Origin: Tubiluchus corallicola
Taxonomy: Eukaryota > Priapulida > Priapulimorpha > Priapulimorphida > Tubiluchidae
Length of the DNA stretch: 64,000 nucleotides
Direction of reading: 5' to 3'
Assembly (NCBI GenBank): GCA_030141605.1
Contig: JAQGDQ010000041.1
Coordinates: 881,165-945,164 of the forward strand
The translations under genes and the position numbers were made by a program. Below, in pieces: positions 24,908 through 37,440 of the stretch (position 1 is its first letter; every line of letters starts with the position of its first letter). Below the pieces are notes generated by a model. That model was given only the letters and a program-made list of their open reading frames with translations, had not been told where the DNA came from and did not search any database.

Positions 24908-26250
24908 TGCTCTTCAGTTTAAAAGGGCTTTCACAAATAATTGTTACTGCATATTAATAATTATTATTAACATACATACTGAGCTTTAATACTGTGTTAC
25001 TATTAAAGTTTAATAATTTGTTGCCATACTTTTTAGAATATTGATTCTTTATAGTACTATTATATACACGCACTTCTTCCATAAGCAACATCATTATGTC
25101 TTTCCAATAATATGGATTGCAAGGCTGCAGTGTAGTGATGTCTAACCAAAGTTACCAAACCAGAGTTTAGTTTGAATATAATCTTTATTTCTATAAGTGG
25201 TGCACCTGTTTATCATCAAAAACAAAATTATATCAAAAGTAGACCAAAATGTATTACAAGCAAACTCGTTATCAATCATCCGAAACCCATTTATTTAATC
25301 CAGACATCGAGGAGGCAGAATTCTAATACATATTTTGATTGAATACTTTTATTTTAGAATAAAGTCCATAAATCAATACTTTAAAAACCATATAACAATC
25401 AAACATTACACATCTAAATAAATAATTATAGCAATTGTTAGTTAACAGCATCTCACAATTAAATTATACACTTAATATAATTATAATTATTTATATATTT
25501 ATAATTTTAGGCTACAGCATATGTGGGAATTTATTCCAATGCTCATGCAACCTAGATATATATGTGCAGTCACTGTGGAATATGTTAGTTATCAATTCAT
25601 TCTAATTTTAATGAATAAATAGATCTTCTAATAACGTCATTAAAACTTAATTAGGTCTACCTACATATGCCCAGCTGAACAATCATAAGAAGTAGGTTAA
25701 ACAAAGTTCGATTGGATCCCTTTATTACGCGCAACTTGTGAGTTCCTTTCGTAGTCATAAAAGTTATTCCACAGTTAAAGTTAGAACAATTATGTTTCGA
25801 AGCTTAACTAATAAGCTTTGTTATTTTACTTCCATACTACAGTGAGAACAATATTTAATTAATTTGTTTGGGTATATGTAGATCAAACGATGCTGGGGTT
25901 TATCTGTTGCTAAAAAATGGTTACCTGTTACTTTTCCTCAGTACAAGACTTCATGGCATTTGTTTCTGTGGCGAATTTTGTATCATTTAAAGGTTTACAT
26001 GTTAGAACTTTTGTTTTAGCATAATTTGCCTTAATATCACATTGTGTTGCGTACTGAATGTACATATTTAGGAAAATACTGAGGACTCATTACAGTAGGT
26101 ATAATAAGACAATTAAGAATCATTGTTTAATTTGCATACCAACTAAACAAGCAAAGAGCTTTGAAGCAAATTATTAATAATTACGTCCCACAATAACTCT
26201 AGCCCAAAAATTCGTGTTTTATAAATGAGATTTTTATCCTTATCTTTCGG
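24908..26250. other. Intergenic, no gene recognised
   Basis: Very AT-rich; no exon, array or element could be supported here. Confidence 0.4.
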
Positions 26251-26253
26251 TTT

Positions 26254-26335
26254 ATGCCCTTTTTCTGTGTCATTTTTACCTTACCATTTTTACCTGTGAC
26301 ATTTTTACAAGTGGCATTTTTACAGCGCAGGCGTG
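26254..26335 (-). repeat. Fragment of foldback-element arm
   Basis: A short run of the arm unit in the right-arm orientation (GTGTCATTTTTACC, ACCATTTTTACCTGTGAC, GTGGCATTTTTACA). There is no core or opposite arm nearby, so it is a solo arm fragment of the family at 1335 and 58565. Confidence 0.6.
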
Positions 26336-27099
26336 CAATAAAGCAATCGTCACCCCCTGCACTCCCTATCTCTTTCCTTTCCTTTATGCATAATTTATCC
26401 TTTTTAATTAATAACTATATCAATAATAGTCTACTTGTATTCTGGTGTAAATGAGGAGATAAATAAAATGTCTATGTCAAAGATTTCTCCTAATGTTTGT
26501 TTTTTTTGGTTTTGAAAAATGTATGGGAAATCCTGAATTATTGTGGTCGGAAGTGGTGCTGAACACACAAACCGCACTCTTTATGCACTTTGCCACTGGA
26601 GCACAGCTGTGTTTATTTTTTTGCCGGATTACTGATGTACTTAACTGCCTTGAGGGCAGATTTCTTTTAACTTAGAGTTCTGCTTGCCCAGCCAATGTCT
26701 ACAATACTCAATAGACTTCATGGATGGTGATGATGATGAATTTTGAACTCAACACTTATATTTTAGAGATTTGACTGCCTAATATCTACAAAAGACTTAT
26801 TGGGGAATTTATTATAAAACCTGCTCGGAATTTAAATGAATTTAAAATAATAATTAGCATAGTTAGTAGTGCTGGCAAACTACTGGCCTAGCAGTGTAGA
26901 GTAGATCTATTGGCTATTATACGTGTTTTGTGTACTTGCTTTGAAGCAGTTTCCTTCTAGAATGAAGTTCTTTAGTTTATGGTCCACTCTAATTTTAAAG
27001 TTAAGCAAAAACAGACTTATGTTGCTCGCTTACCAAAAACCTTATTAAAGTTATGTTCCTGCATGAAAGAGATACAGTCATAATGTTGTACTCTGCTTG

Positions 27100-27400
27100 C
27101 TCTTTGTGTCAGTGACCATGGATGCCACCAACCCCAGACACTGCTCGGCATTGGATAATACTAACGTTGGATGTTCATGCTTGCTCGACATTCCCAAGTA
27201 CCGCTTCATCTTGTACTACCTGGCTTTGTACTGCAGTGCAATGTGCCGCCTCACTGTTCTACCTTGCCATGTACAATGTATAAGTTATGAATGTATACTA
27301 CCTGGAACACTTGTGCAGCGTCCCCGTGTACTGTGACACCGCATACCGACCTCACTTTGTACTGTGGTGCCATTGCAATACACTGTGAGGTGTTACATGG
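27100..27400. repeat. Cryptically repetitive GC-richer region before the MIF4G gene
   Basis: This stretch is clearly less AT-rich than its neighbours and made of degenerate recurring words (TGTACTACCTGG, TGTACTGCAGTGC, TGTACTGTGACACCG, TGTACTGTGGTGCC, CCTCACT). It lies directly upstream of the MIF4G-domain start codon and could be a 5' exon, a promoter region or a decayed repeat. I cannot decide. Confidence 0.3.
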
Positions 27401-27496
27401 TACTTATTTTTACTGTCAGTGTTCTAATGTAAACGGTCTGCACTTAGATGTTCCTTCTACCATTTTAATTTTTAGGGGTATATTTCTTTTCATAGA

Positions 27497-30400
27497 ATGG
27501 CTGGTAGAGGTAGAGGACTCTCATTTGGTAGGGGAAGAGCCTCACTGCAACCCTTGCGCAAACCACAAAAAGTGGAAGATACTACGGTAAAAGTTTCAGT
27601 ATGTTTCTTTTTGTTTAAACTGTATTTAGTAGTACATTAAAGAAATTTGAATCAGTACTACTTTTTGTCTGAGTACTGTGTTTGCCTTTTCATGAAATTA
27701 CCAGTCAGAATAAGTTTACAGATTAGTATTGTAAATTATAAGATTAAAAAATTCTGGTATCACCTGGCAGTATCACCTACCCATATAATATTACTCAAAT
27801 AGATATTCAAACAATGTAAAGTTACTGCATTATTTGTGCAGTTTTTTTTTTAATAAGAAATGCCTCATTTTTTCGTGTTAGAATTGGACAACAGCTTCAG
27901 CTTTCTTAAAAATTCATTTCATTTTCCCTGTCAAATTATATCAGAGGCTTTGATTGTCTGTTACAGGTTAATAGCATGACAATTGACGATGTGACCAAGA
28001 AGTTCAAAGCTTTATCGTTTAACATGAGTGATACAGATGTCACAGAGCTGCAAAGTGCTATAGAAATGTACTGCAGTAATGCAGAAAAGTTAACCGATCT
28101 GGTCAAACAACTGCATGATATGTAAGTTATAAGTGAATAATTATTTGATTGCAATTTTAAGTCAGGTTAGCAGTTTAGCCCACAGAAACTACACATTAAA
28201 AATATGTATTTAACTTACAAATGTACTAAACATATAAAGATCTTGTAGATCTTTTCAAGCTCTACAAATCCATCATAGTTTTATTTATAATGATAATTGA
28301 TAGCTGTGTACAGTATTCTTAATTATGAAATTTTGCAGAAACTGGTTCACACTTAAACAAAATTCATAGCACACGCCACCCGCCACCCAGGTTTGAAGTT
28401 TAAGCTAATTTCTCTGTTGCATTAAAACAACTAATATGGAACCTATTTGCAAAAAATAAAAAAGCAGTATGTATTATGTGGAATTTGGCCATCAGCTATG
28501 ATTTTCTAGGTAAAGAAGAAATGCCATTTTGTGGGCATAATGCAAAAATTTACACTATGCACTCATATCTCAGTTTGCTGGACCTTGCTTTTACAGATAT
28601 CGGAAGAATCGGGCAAAATCTGGACCACTAAAAGTCCTGTATATTACGGACATAGTCCATTGTTTCACAAGCTGACCACAAGTTAGCAGGGTGTCACTTT
28701 GTTTACATCAGCATGTTTATGTGGTTTATTTAAGTCAATTACAGACAGTTTTTATATACTTTTGCATAGGGGCGGCTCATACTAGACATTTTTGAGACAA
28801 TTAGGCGATTGATTCTGCATTACCGTGAGTGTAATACACGGTGCCTACTTTATTAGTTTAGTATCAATAACTACAGACAGTCGGGAAATTCGGACCGACA
28901 TCTCCCCGCTTTTGTGTACTCTCTACTTATATGTATTCTAGCAAGAAGGGAAGTCTTTCGCCTTACTTATTTGTTCAATGAATGGACAAGCCCACAGCAG
29001 CAGGTTTCAGTGGCTTGCAAAAGTGCTGAAAAGTAAAAAAGACATACAGGTAACAGGATTTAGAAATTGCAGTCTCCCAATATTTTCTGGTAAAAATTGG
29101 CAGAAACTGAAAGCTAGGGTTTTGTCTGCATATTGCTACTGGTGATTTAATTGTACAGTGGGTGCCGTTAATTAGACTTACGGTAATTGAATCAGTTGCC
29201 TAATTTACTCAAAAACGTCTGATACTGGCTGCTCCTATTCAGATGTGTATAAAAACTCATACAACAACTAAGAGCACAGAGTTAATTTCAAAAAATTGAG
29301 CATAAGTGTAAAGCCTAGCATTTAAAAAGTCTTGCAGCCTTTGCAGGGCGTAATAAGGTGTGTGAAGAGTGATGACTGATACTTCTATACTAGTGATACT
29401 TCACCTGCAGGCTAAGACATTCATTTGATTAATTGGGTCAAGACACTACACTGTATTTTATGGTCTTAGCTACTTAAGCCTACTTGTTCGTTAATGTATA
29501 TTTCTGCTACACAATTTTAGTTTGTGTCAGTGTCTTTTTTGCCTATTGTTTTGGCCAAGAACTGGGGCTTTTTGACTGACTTGTTATATATATATATATA
29601 ACTGACTGTAATGATTGTAAAACTTTTTACACACAGTAAAAGGAAGAAGAAAAGTAGAAAGGAAGGGAGATAGTTGTAAATGGGAGGCAGACAATTGTGA
29701 AATACCGGGATCATAAAGATCATTAGTATCAGGGCAAACCAGTGTCACTGCAAGACTGTTGTCACATCCTGTGATGTATATTGTCAGAGAGACGAAAGTG
29801 AATTGTCAAAGCATGTAAATGAGTATTTTTGTTTGGGCCAAGACACATCACAGTGCATAACATATGGAGATGATCAAACAATTATAAAGCTTTTCACACT
29901 AAACCGTCAAGGCACAATTGTATACGTCTGCTTGTAGTGGCTTAAATCTATGTACAAACTTTGGCAGATTTGATGGAAATGGCAATCTAAAACCTCCAAA
30001 TGTCTTAGTACACCCGTGTCTACTAGGATTTTTCAATATTCACAAGCAGTAAGGAATTCCTTGTTCCACAGCAATACATCAACAACCCACTGAACTTTCT
30101 CACTCAATCAGATTCCGATAACTCTGGACACCTGCACTTCAGCAGATTCCTTAGCAACTGCTGTGGACTCTGTATCCTAGCAAGATGCCATTTTTGACGA
30201 AGTTTCACAGCTACTTCTTAACACTGCAACCGATCATCTCTGTTTCCTCTGGGGAAAGGAAACTAAAATCATTAATAACAAACTGACTTGATGACCATCT
30301 CACTCCAGTAGACCACAGGATCTCAAATTTGCTGCAAAAATACTTTCCTTCTATAGCAGCCTAACCAGTAATGTAAGCAGCAAGGAGATATCCAGTGTAA

Positions 30401-33400
30401 CTGTCGTGAGTTTAGTGTGCAATCTGGATGATGGCGCCAGCGTGCAATTCTTCTCTGTATCGGCTGCTTGTGCAATGGCATTGTTTGCGAGCACTCTGCG
30501 CTGAGGTTTGGAGATAGCACACATACGGCAGGTCGGGGTTGATTGATCTAATGTGCTTTTCTTGTTTATTTGCTTCCTTGTGTTAACTGCCGAAATAAAC
30601 GTTTTTGTTCATCATCAATAAGTTCTAAATTTTTATTTGATCCTCGACCACCAGTGAACGCAGCTCCAAGGTAACCTCAGCAATAATCGAAGTGTTAAAC
30701 ACTTACATCCAGTTCAATGAATCCCAGGGTACCTGAGTGGGAGCACCAAAACTTACAATAGTGGCCCAATCAGTGTGTTTGGGTAAAGAGCCAATCATGA
30801 TCATAAGTAGAATAAAGTTATGTAATGAGTAAAAAATTATTTCACTGTTTTGAACTTATTTTTTGCTAGATCAGTTTGTAATATTGATTTTTTGTCATTA
30901 ATTGTAATAACTTACCAATAAAGTGACTGTATTCTAATAACTAATAATGTATTAACAGAATTCTCGTTCCTATCTACATTACTTTTCCTATCTACCTTTT
31001 TGTTTAGATGCATACAAGACTCCAACTTAACAAAAGCTGCTGCTATGTTGTGTAATACTGTTGGGTCTATGGAAGTAGAAGGAGTAAAATTCCGCAGTCT
31101 CCTACTCTCTTCTTTACAACAAGATTTTAAAGGTAATTCTATTCGGCACAGGCAATTTTTAATTTCTGCCATTTTTGCTGGTATTGTGCAAATGATAATG
31201 CCTATATAAAACCTATACTGCATGAATATCACTGCCGAAATCATTAGTGCATAGTGATATCTGAGTTTGTTAGTTGTATTTTCTACAACATGTAGACTGC
31301 ACAGCAACTCGAATTATTACATTTTAGAATAAAATAGACAATTCTCTTGTTAACATTAAAAGCATACAAACTTATTTCAATGGTTTAGCGCCATCTTATA
31401 TATTTCATTTTTTGAAGCCATATGTGCCCAAATATAATCTTAGATCAGTTAATTTTTCGACGCTTGTTGTGCCGCATTATAATTTAGTCACATATGGACC
31501 TCTTAGATTTTGCATAGCAGCACCAAAATTATAGAACAATTTACCAACTTATGCACGGAAAATGGCTAACGTTGAAAAGTTCAAATCCTTCCTTAAAACT
31601 TGTTTTTATAAAGAAGACTTTTTAATTTATTAAATATTTAAAATGCCCTTAAAGTACTGGTTTTTGGGCATTTCTGGTGATTTTTTTATACATGAATTAT
31701 AATTTTAGCTTTACCTATAATAGTCAATTGTGTATGTACCACTTATAGGATTTATACATGCAAAATACATTTGTCCATGTTAATGTTAATGCATTTTAAA
31801 TATCCAATAAATTATTATTATTATTATTATTATCATCATCATCATCATCGTTATTATTGTAACAACAGTGGATCCGAGTAACCACGTGTACAACTAAATT
31901 ATAATTTAGTAAATGGAATTTCATCTTACATCTCATAATAATTGTTTAAATGCATGGTAATCATCCTTCTTCATATCATGTCTCTGTGTATATAGTTGGA
32001 AAAGCCCACACTCGCCAATTCTACTGTTTTGTCCTAATTGTTTCTGTCATCTGTTTCCTCAGGAAACTGTGAAAAAGATTTTCGCTTGTTTTTACGCATG
32101 GTGAAATCTACTAGTCACTAGCTAGATCAACTTTTATTGCCCAGTTACGCAATTTCAGTGCTTTAAAAACTGTTTGTAATTTTTGTAATATCCTCTGATA
32201 ACTATAGTAGTTACAGTAATGAACTAGAAAAATGAAACTGTAGCCAAATTGACTGTGATTATGCAGACTGATGTACGGGCAAGTCATATATAGTGTCATT
32301 GCAAGATGTAAATGTCAGCGATTAGAGTTCCAAGTGACATTTTCGTGTATTTTAAGTGATTATTTCATTCAGTTTTTCCTTATCGTAACTTCTAAATATT
32401 GACTTTTTAAGCCGTAATTCCAAAAATTAAACAGAATGCTGCGTTTTAAAACAGCACTCATGGCAATGAATCATTATATTATTCGGTTTTAAAATGTAGT
32501 TCAGGCGTTGTTGATAAATCGTATCATATTTAAAAACTGACGAAAAGCTTTGAACAGGCAGAAATAAACTACTTTAGTTTTTTTTATGATGTCACTGGTA
32601 TCTCCTGCAAATGCATATGTGGCAAAACACACAAAAAATGCTACTGTATGACATTAGATTTTTTTTCTTTTAATTTACACAAATTACACCAGACTGCACA
32701 TCATAAGACATTCCAACCTGCAGCTCTCCAAAATAGGTAGATTCCACAAAAATTGAGCTAAGCCTATGGTCTGAGGCAGAGCTGTTAGCTCCAGTAGTGC
32801 TTTTGATGCCTTTTTGCATTTCAGCATTTTTAGATGCCTATTGTAATACCAATTCTTGCAGTTGAGTTTCAGACAGCACTTTTTAAAAAAAATGCTTTAT
32901 ATTTTTAGACACTTTGTAAACATTTTTCGCATTTTTTTTGAATGTGCAAGTAAATTTCCCCAAGAAGAACTTCAAACCTTTAATTCATAATGTTACTCGT
33001 AATATGACTAAAATTTTGATTGACTGCAATTTTATTTAAACTCACAAATTAAAATTTCCACCTTTAGCAGCTTCATAAGCCAAAAACTTTGTGTAGGTCA
33101 CAGATTCTTATTGTTTTCATGTCGTGGCTGAGTACAATTGCACACCTCTGTTCTAGGTCCTGCTTTCCTAGATGACAGACGATCTTTTTTCGTGTTATCT
33201 AGGACCATAAATGGACTAGCTTATTTTGGGCAAAAGGAGGACTATTTTATCTCACTGTCTATGATCACATTTTACCTTGAAGTAATAGTTGGTGAAAATC
33301 GGTAGAAATATTTCAAAATTCGGAAAAGGTGGATTACTATTAAATTTCGGAGTCGTCTGATCAAATGGTCCAATCAGAAGAGATGGAATGACACATCACA

Positions 33401-35625
33401 GATAATCTTGTGATATATTAAGTACGTAGACAATCAATTTGCTTATTAAACTGCAGCTATGTGGACACTATGAGACATGGACCATGTTCCATTAGGTTGT
33501 TTGAACAGTAGTGTACCGAGTAGGACTTATTCCCGCAAATCAAATCTGTGACCTACAAGTGAGCTGTTAGCTACAGCTTTCTGGGTTAGTTCCAGAAGGT
33601 TAGTACTTTCTGGGAAAACTGGCAACTTAACCATGCTGCAATAGTAAAACTGCAAAGCAAGATATCAGTGACGTTGTGCTAAAAATTTCGCACGCTATAC
33701 TCTCGTATCTCGCATATATTGCATAGATGTAGGTTTGAACAAAACTATGATTTCAGCTTAACATTAAAAATGCTCTCAGTACTGCTTTAATACAATTTTA
33801 TATTTTTCTTTAACCAGCAACTGCCACCATTTATAACTGTTTCACTCAGTAGCTTTACTTTTTAGGCATTGTTAAAGATATACTTGAACTTTATTTTTAC
33901 CTGATTTTATTGTATTTGCAGACAAGGAGACATTGAGAAAGCAGAACGTTTTGATTTTTATAAATAGTTTTATTTTCCTCTGCGATGTCTTCCGTATGTT
34001 ACGGGTCGCAGAAAAACCACTGGCTGTATTGACAGGACCGATCTTTGACTGGTTAATGCTACTCATTGACATGACTGCCTCGGAGGAGGAAACAGAGATA
34101 GCTTGTGAACAGGTAGGCACAAGAATGAAACTGTTTTTGTGTTAAAAGTTGCTATACTAATGTTGTATGGAATTCGTTTGCTATAAAGAGATATGAAAGC
34201 TTTATACAAAATTGGATACTGACAAAATAGCATGCACTTTAAGTATTTTTATTTACAGTAGTTTATCTCCTTAATCCTGTCAAACAAATGTAGCAAAATC
34301 AAGATGTGTTTTGATAAACAGGTTGCCACGTTATAAATCATTCGGAAATTGAAATATTTGCTTTTACAGATACTCCCATTTTTAATCAATGTTAAACTGC
34401 AAATGCTGTCTATTTGTTAAATTGTTACTAATACCTAGGGAGGCATCAAAAATGACTTTTTGCCAAGAACAGTTCCTATAAGTTAACTTTTTAAAGAAAA
34501 ATAGAACCCAGTTTTTGTGTAATTGTGTAAAATGATCTAATTTGTAAGACATTAAAATGGAAAATGCTATTTCTTAAAAGAATAGCTTATGTGAAAGGAT
34601 TAATACCGCAGAAGCTTAATTTCACGCAAATAGTTTTTGCCTGTTACATGTGTTTCGCCATTCATTGTTAGATGGACAACGGGTCAACAGTCCCTGTATT
34701 GTGGAAATGGGTTGAGTAAAATATGTGTTGTACTGGGTTATATGTTTCATTGTGACGTTTCACAGTTAGCACACTGCTGAACTTGGAAACTTAAATTTCT
34801 CATACTTAAAATTTACATTGTTGGTATGAATCATAGTCACTGCTGTACAGTAGCACTGTATTTTAATTTTTGCTTTCATGAACACATACAGCAGACCCAC
34901 AGAATGTTTCTGCCATAATCAAAAGTATCCATTTTCTTGATTATCTTTTGGCCTTTAATCAGCATAGACATTTTATGACAAAATCTTATTGGTGCTAAGT
35001 TACTTAGCCATCTGCACTAAGACTAGTATCATAAACACTCATAAGTTACAGAGCTGGGCTGTGGTAATTTCTTACTTGCTGCTGATTTACTGGCATTTTA
35101 CCTTCTGTTGTGGGACAAGTAAATAGGCTTCGTTTGTGAAGTCAGTTAACCAGAATTAAATATAAGAAGACGAATCAAATAGAATTTATTTTTCTCGAAA
35201 GTCTGTAATGCGAAAATTGCTGCTTTGTGTAGAAGCTTAATCAATCTGTAAATTTAAAACTTCTTTTGAAAGAAAAGAATGCGTTTCAGTCCTGTAGTTA
35301 GATGCGCCATGCATGATTTCTGGAAACGGCAATCTGCTTGGTGTAATGTTGACAAGCTTGTGTTATTCTTTTTGCAAATTTGTTATAGTTAATGCAAATT
35401 GGCGAACTTTTGGAAAAACATGGCAGTAAAGAGAAGATGAACTCTGTAATGGACTGCATTCGCACAAAACTTTGCTCAGAAGAAATATCGTCTATCGAAC
35501 GTTATCATCTCTTGTGTGCTTTGGAGCATTACCTCTGCAATTGGCTGCTTCCGGAAGCTACGGTCACCACTTACAGTAATCTTAAAAACAAAATAAACCA
35601 AGGTGAATTTTTGACTTCAAGGTGA
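27497..35625 (+). CDS. MIF4GD: MIF4G domain-containing protein, MIF4GD-like (five coding exons)
   Basis: Likely cytoplasmic translation or mRNA-metabolism factor. MIF4GD/SLIP1 in vertebrates binds SLBP and stimulates translation of histone mRNA. Coding exons: 27497-27586, 27967-28121, 31008-31132, 33922-34112 and 35389-35625 (stop TGA); phases agree and give 265 residues. Residues 1-30 are an Arg-Gly-rich tail (MAGRGRG, FGRGRA) not typical of vertebrate MIF4GD. The MIF4G HEAT-like fold covers roughly 85-250. SNLTKAAAMLCNTVGSMEV, then VLIFINSFIFLCDVFRMLRV and MQIGELLEKHG align by eye with the same positions of MIF4GD. CTIF or another single-MIF4G protein is the alternative. An acceptor-like TTTTCATAG ends one base before ATG, so a 5' untranslated exon is likely. 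The introns contain a MITE, a solo LTR and a LINE tail. Confidence 0.85.
28767..29237. mobile_element. MITE with about 65-bp inverted repeats and TA flanks
   Basis: The element spans 28769-29235 in intron 2 of the MIF4G gene. The left end (GGGGCGGCTCATACTAGAC ... TTTTTGAGACAATTAGGCGA ... ATTACCGTGAGT) matches the reverse complement of the right end (GGAGCAGCCAGTATCAGAC ... TTTTTGAGTAAATTAGGCAA ... ATTACCGTAAGT). TA flanks both ends, consistent with a 2-bp TA target duplication, though two bases alone are weak evidence. No open frame; the superfamily is not assigned. Confidence 0.82.
29586..29602. repeat. (TA)n microsatellite
   Basis: Simple alternating TA run in intron 2 of the MIF4G gene. 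Confidence 0.85.
30391..30712. mobile_element. Solo LTR with 5-bp target duplication
   Basis: The LTR spans 30396-30707 (312 bases), begins TGTAACTG and ends CACTTACA, so the ends are inverted TGTAASTG. The pentamer TCCAG occurs directly before (30391-30395) and after (30708-30712). An AATAAA lies near 30593, in the expected 3' part. TG...CA ends, a 5-bp duplication and a poly(A) signal fit a Ty3/gypsy-type LTR left after recombination between the two LTRs. It lies in intron 2 of the MIF4G gene. No internal coding region flanks it. Confidence 0.85.
31355..31860 (+). mobile_element. LINE 3' end (CR1/L2-like) with TTA/TCA microsatellite tail
   Basis: Plus-strand reading gives, with stops, the typical end of CR1/L2-type ORF2: AYKLISMV.RHLIYF-like start, then PYVPKYNLRSVNFSTLVVPH, YGPLRFCIAAPKL, NNLPTYARKMANVEKFKSFL, KTCFYKE (31370-31620). 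A non-coding tail follows and ends in a simple-repeat run (ATTATT changing to ATCATC, about 31806-31858), the usual 3' terminus for CR1/L2 LINEs. It is 5' truncated and sits in intron 3 of the MIF4G gene. Confidence 0.8.
34845..34925. repeat. Interspersed repeat related to 56.4 kb
   Basis: CTGTACAGTAGCACTGTA followed by an A/T stretch and ...GAATGTTT(C/G)TGC is shared in order with 56398-56465. It probably belongs to the same family as 720-905 and 56160-56470. The boundaries are uncertain. Confidence 0.4.
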
Positions 35626-37440
35626 TTTTTGTTCATGTATATTGTAATCTGCAAGTAAAAATTTGTTTGTGATTAATAGCAAGTCTGTATTGCACAATGG
35701 TAATGCATAGCAGAATGTGTTGTCTTGTGAAACGCCATTAAATGAAGCTATACTTGTCATGGGGAGCAATGTAAGTGGATGGGGACACTTTCAGGGGGCA
35801 AAAACAACAACTTACATAAATCAAATGTTTTATGGCTTTTATTACTTGCATTTATACATTATGTTATACATTATACCAAAAGGCAAAATGAAATTATTTA
35901 TTGTAACATTATTGCAGCATCTGCACTACATAATTTACATGAAATTAACAAGGTACAGATGCAATAATTCTGTAGACATAGCTATTTTAACAAAATTAAA
36001 ATTTTAAGTGTTAATTTTACTGTTTGTACGGTTGGTGAACAGTTAACTGAGATAAATTAAAATTGTTACCTATGTCTTTGGTTTTCTCTTTGGCACAATA
36101 TTCTCTCATAATATCCTGTTTAATGCCAAAGATTTTCTCTCATTTATACTAACAATGAGTTTCAGTTGTATAATTTCAACAAGGTGAATATAAATACAGT
36201 AGCTAGTCCACATGGGGGTACCATTAAGCAGGTAAGCACCAGCAATAAGTCACGCTTAGCAGACTATTGTGAATTTGTACAACAAACTGTGATGACACAG
36301 TGCTTTTTCTTTGTAAATTTCTAACACAACAAACAAAATTTCAATGACACTAAAGTGAAACAGTCACATGATTAAGTGAAAAAACGTTAAAAGTTAATTG
36401 TCATTAAAACGAATTGTCGCTAAGTAAGTGAGCCAATAAGTAAGGACTTGATACTTAATAGTACTTTCATTCTTTGTGTTGAATTGTCATCTGGTAGAAG
36501 TGGAAAACTTGTTCCGGAGAGCAGAAATCAAAATTTGTTTCACAAATTTTGTTGTCTGGAAAATTAAATCAGGTCATATACTTGGCTATCTCATGCATTT
36601 TCTCCAGGAGTTAATTTTCCAAGCATCTCAGTACGTGTACTAATTTTAGCATTGTTACATTAAGCATGTTAAGCTAGAATTGTTCTTTTTGAAAAAGAAG
36701 AGAATGTTTTAGACTTCTGTTTTGCAATTTTATGGAAAATTGGCCTGTAAAATGTAGTGTAAATGACTAATCACATTTTTACTTTTTATACCTACAGTTG
36801 AAATGGTTTCTCTTGTCTAGTTGATTTTAATTCTTACTTATACATTATAATCTTAATTACAATGAATTATTCCATTTATATAAAAATTCTGGGTAAACGG
36901 ACTGCATGATGTCTTGAAATGCCACACAATTGTTTATTCTGCTGACTATGGCATGTGCATAATTTCTGGTTTATAGTTAATGCTTGTACAAAAAAATAGC
37001 AATGGTATTTTCACAAAAACTCAGGGTGCTATTACATTAGGGACACTATTATACGTTTTTTTGTAATTGTTACCCAGCAAAAGATGTTCTTCAGAAATGT
37101 GTACCTTTTTTAGAAAATGATTATTGTATTATGATTTTAATTTATAGATATATGTTTAGTGTTTTGGATGTTGCCAAATGGCCAAACCTATAATTCTTGT
37201 TTTATTGATGTGAATCATACTTATTTGTTACATTAGTTGCTGCATTGTCACATTCTTTCACAACGTATTCAGCTCCAGCTGATCAATTTAGTATTTTGCA
37301 AATAAAAATGTTTGTGGTATATATCAGAGCTTCAATGTACAATGTACTTTTGTGAGGAATTGAACACATTCGTCGTGTTTTGAGTTTTGTTTTCTCTGTT
37401 TAAAATAAAAACTTTCCTAGTAAGGCCAAAGTTCAGATTA
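35626..37440. other. MIF4G gene 3' flank and intergenic, no gene recognised
   Basis: It contains the 3' untranslated region of the MIF4G gene at its start. The poly(A) site could not be fixed because several AATAAA-like hexamers occur. No further exon was found. Confidence 0.4.
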
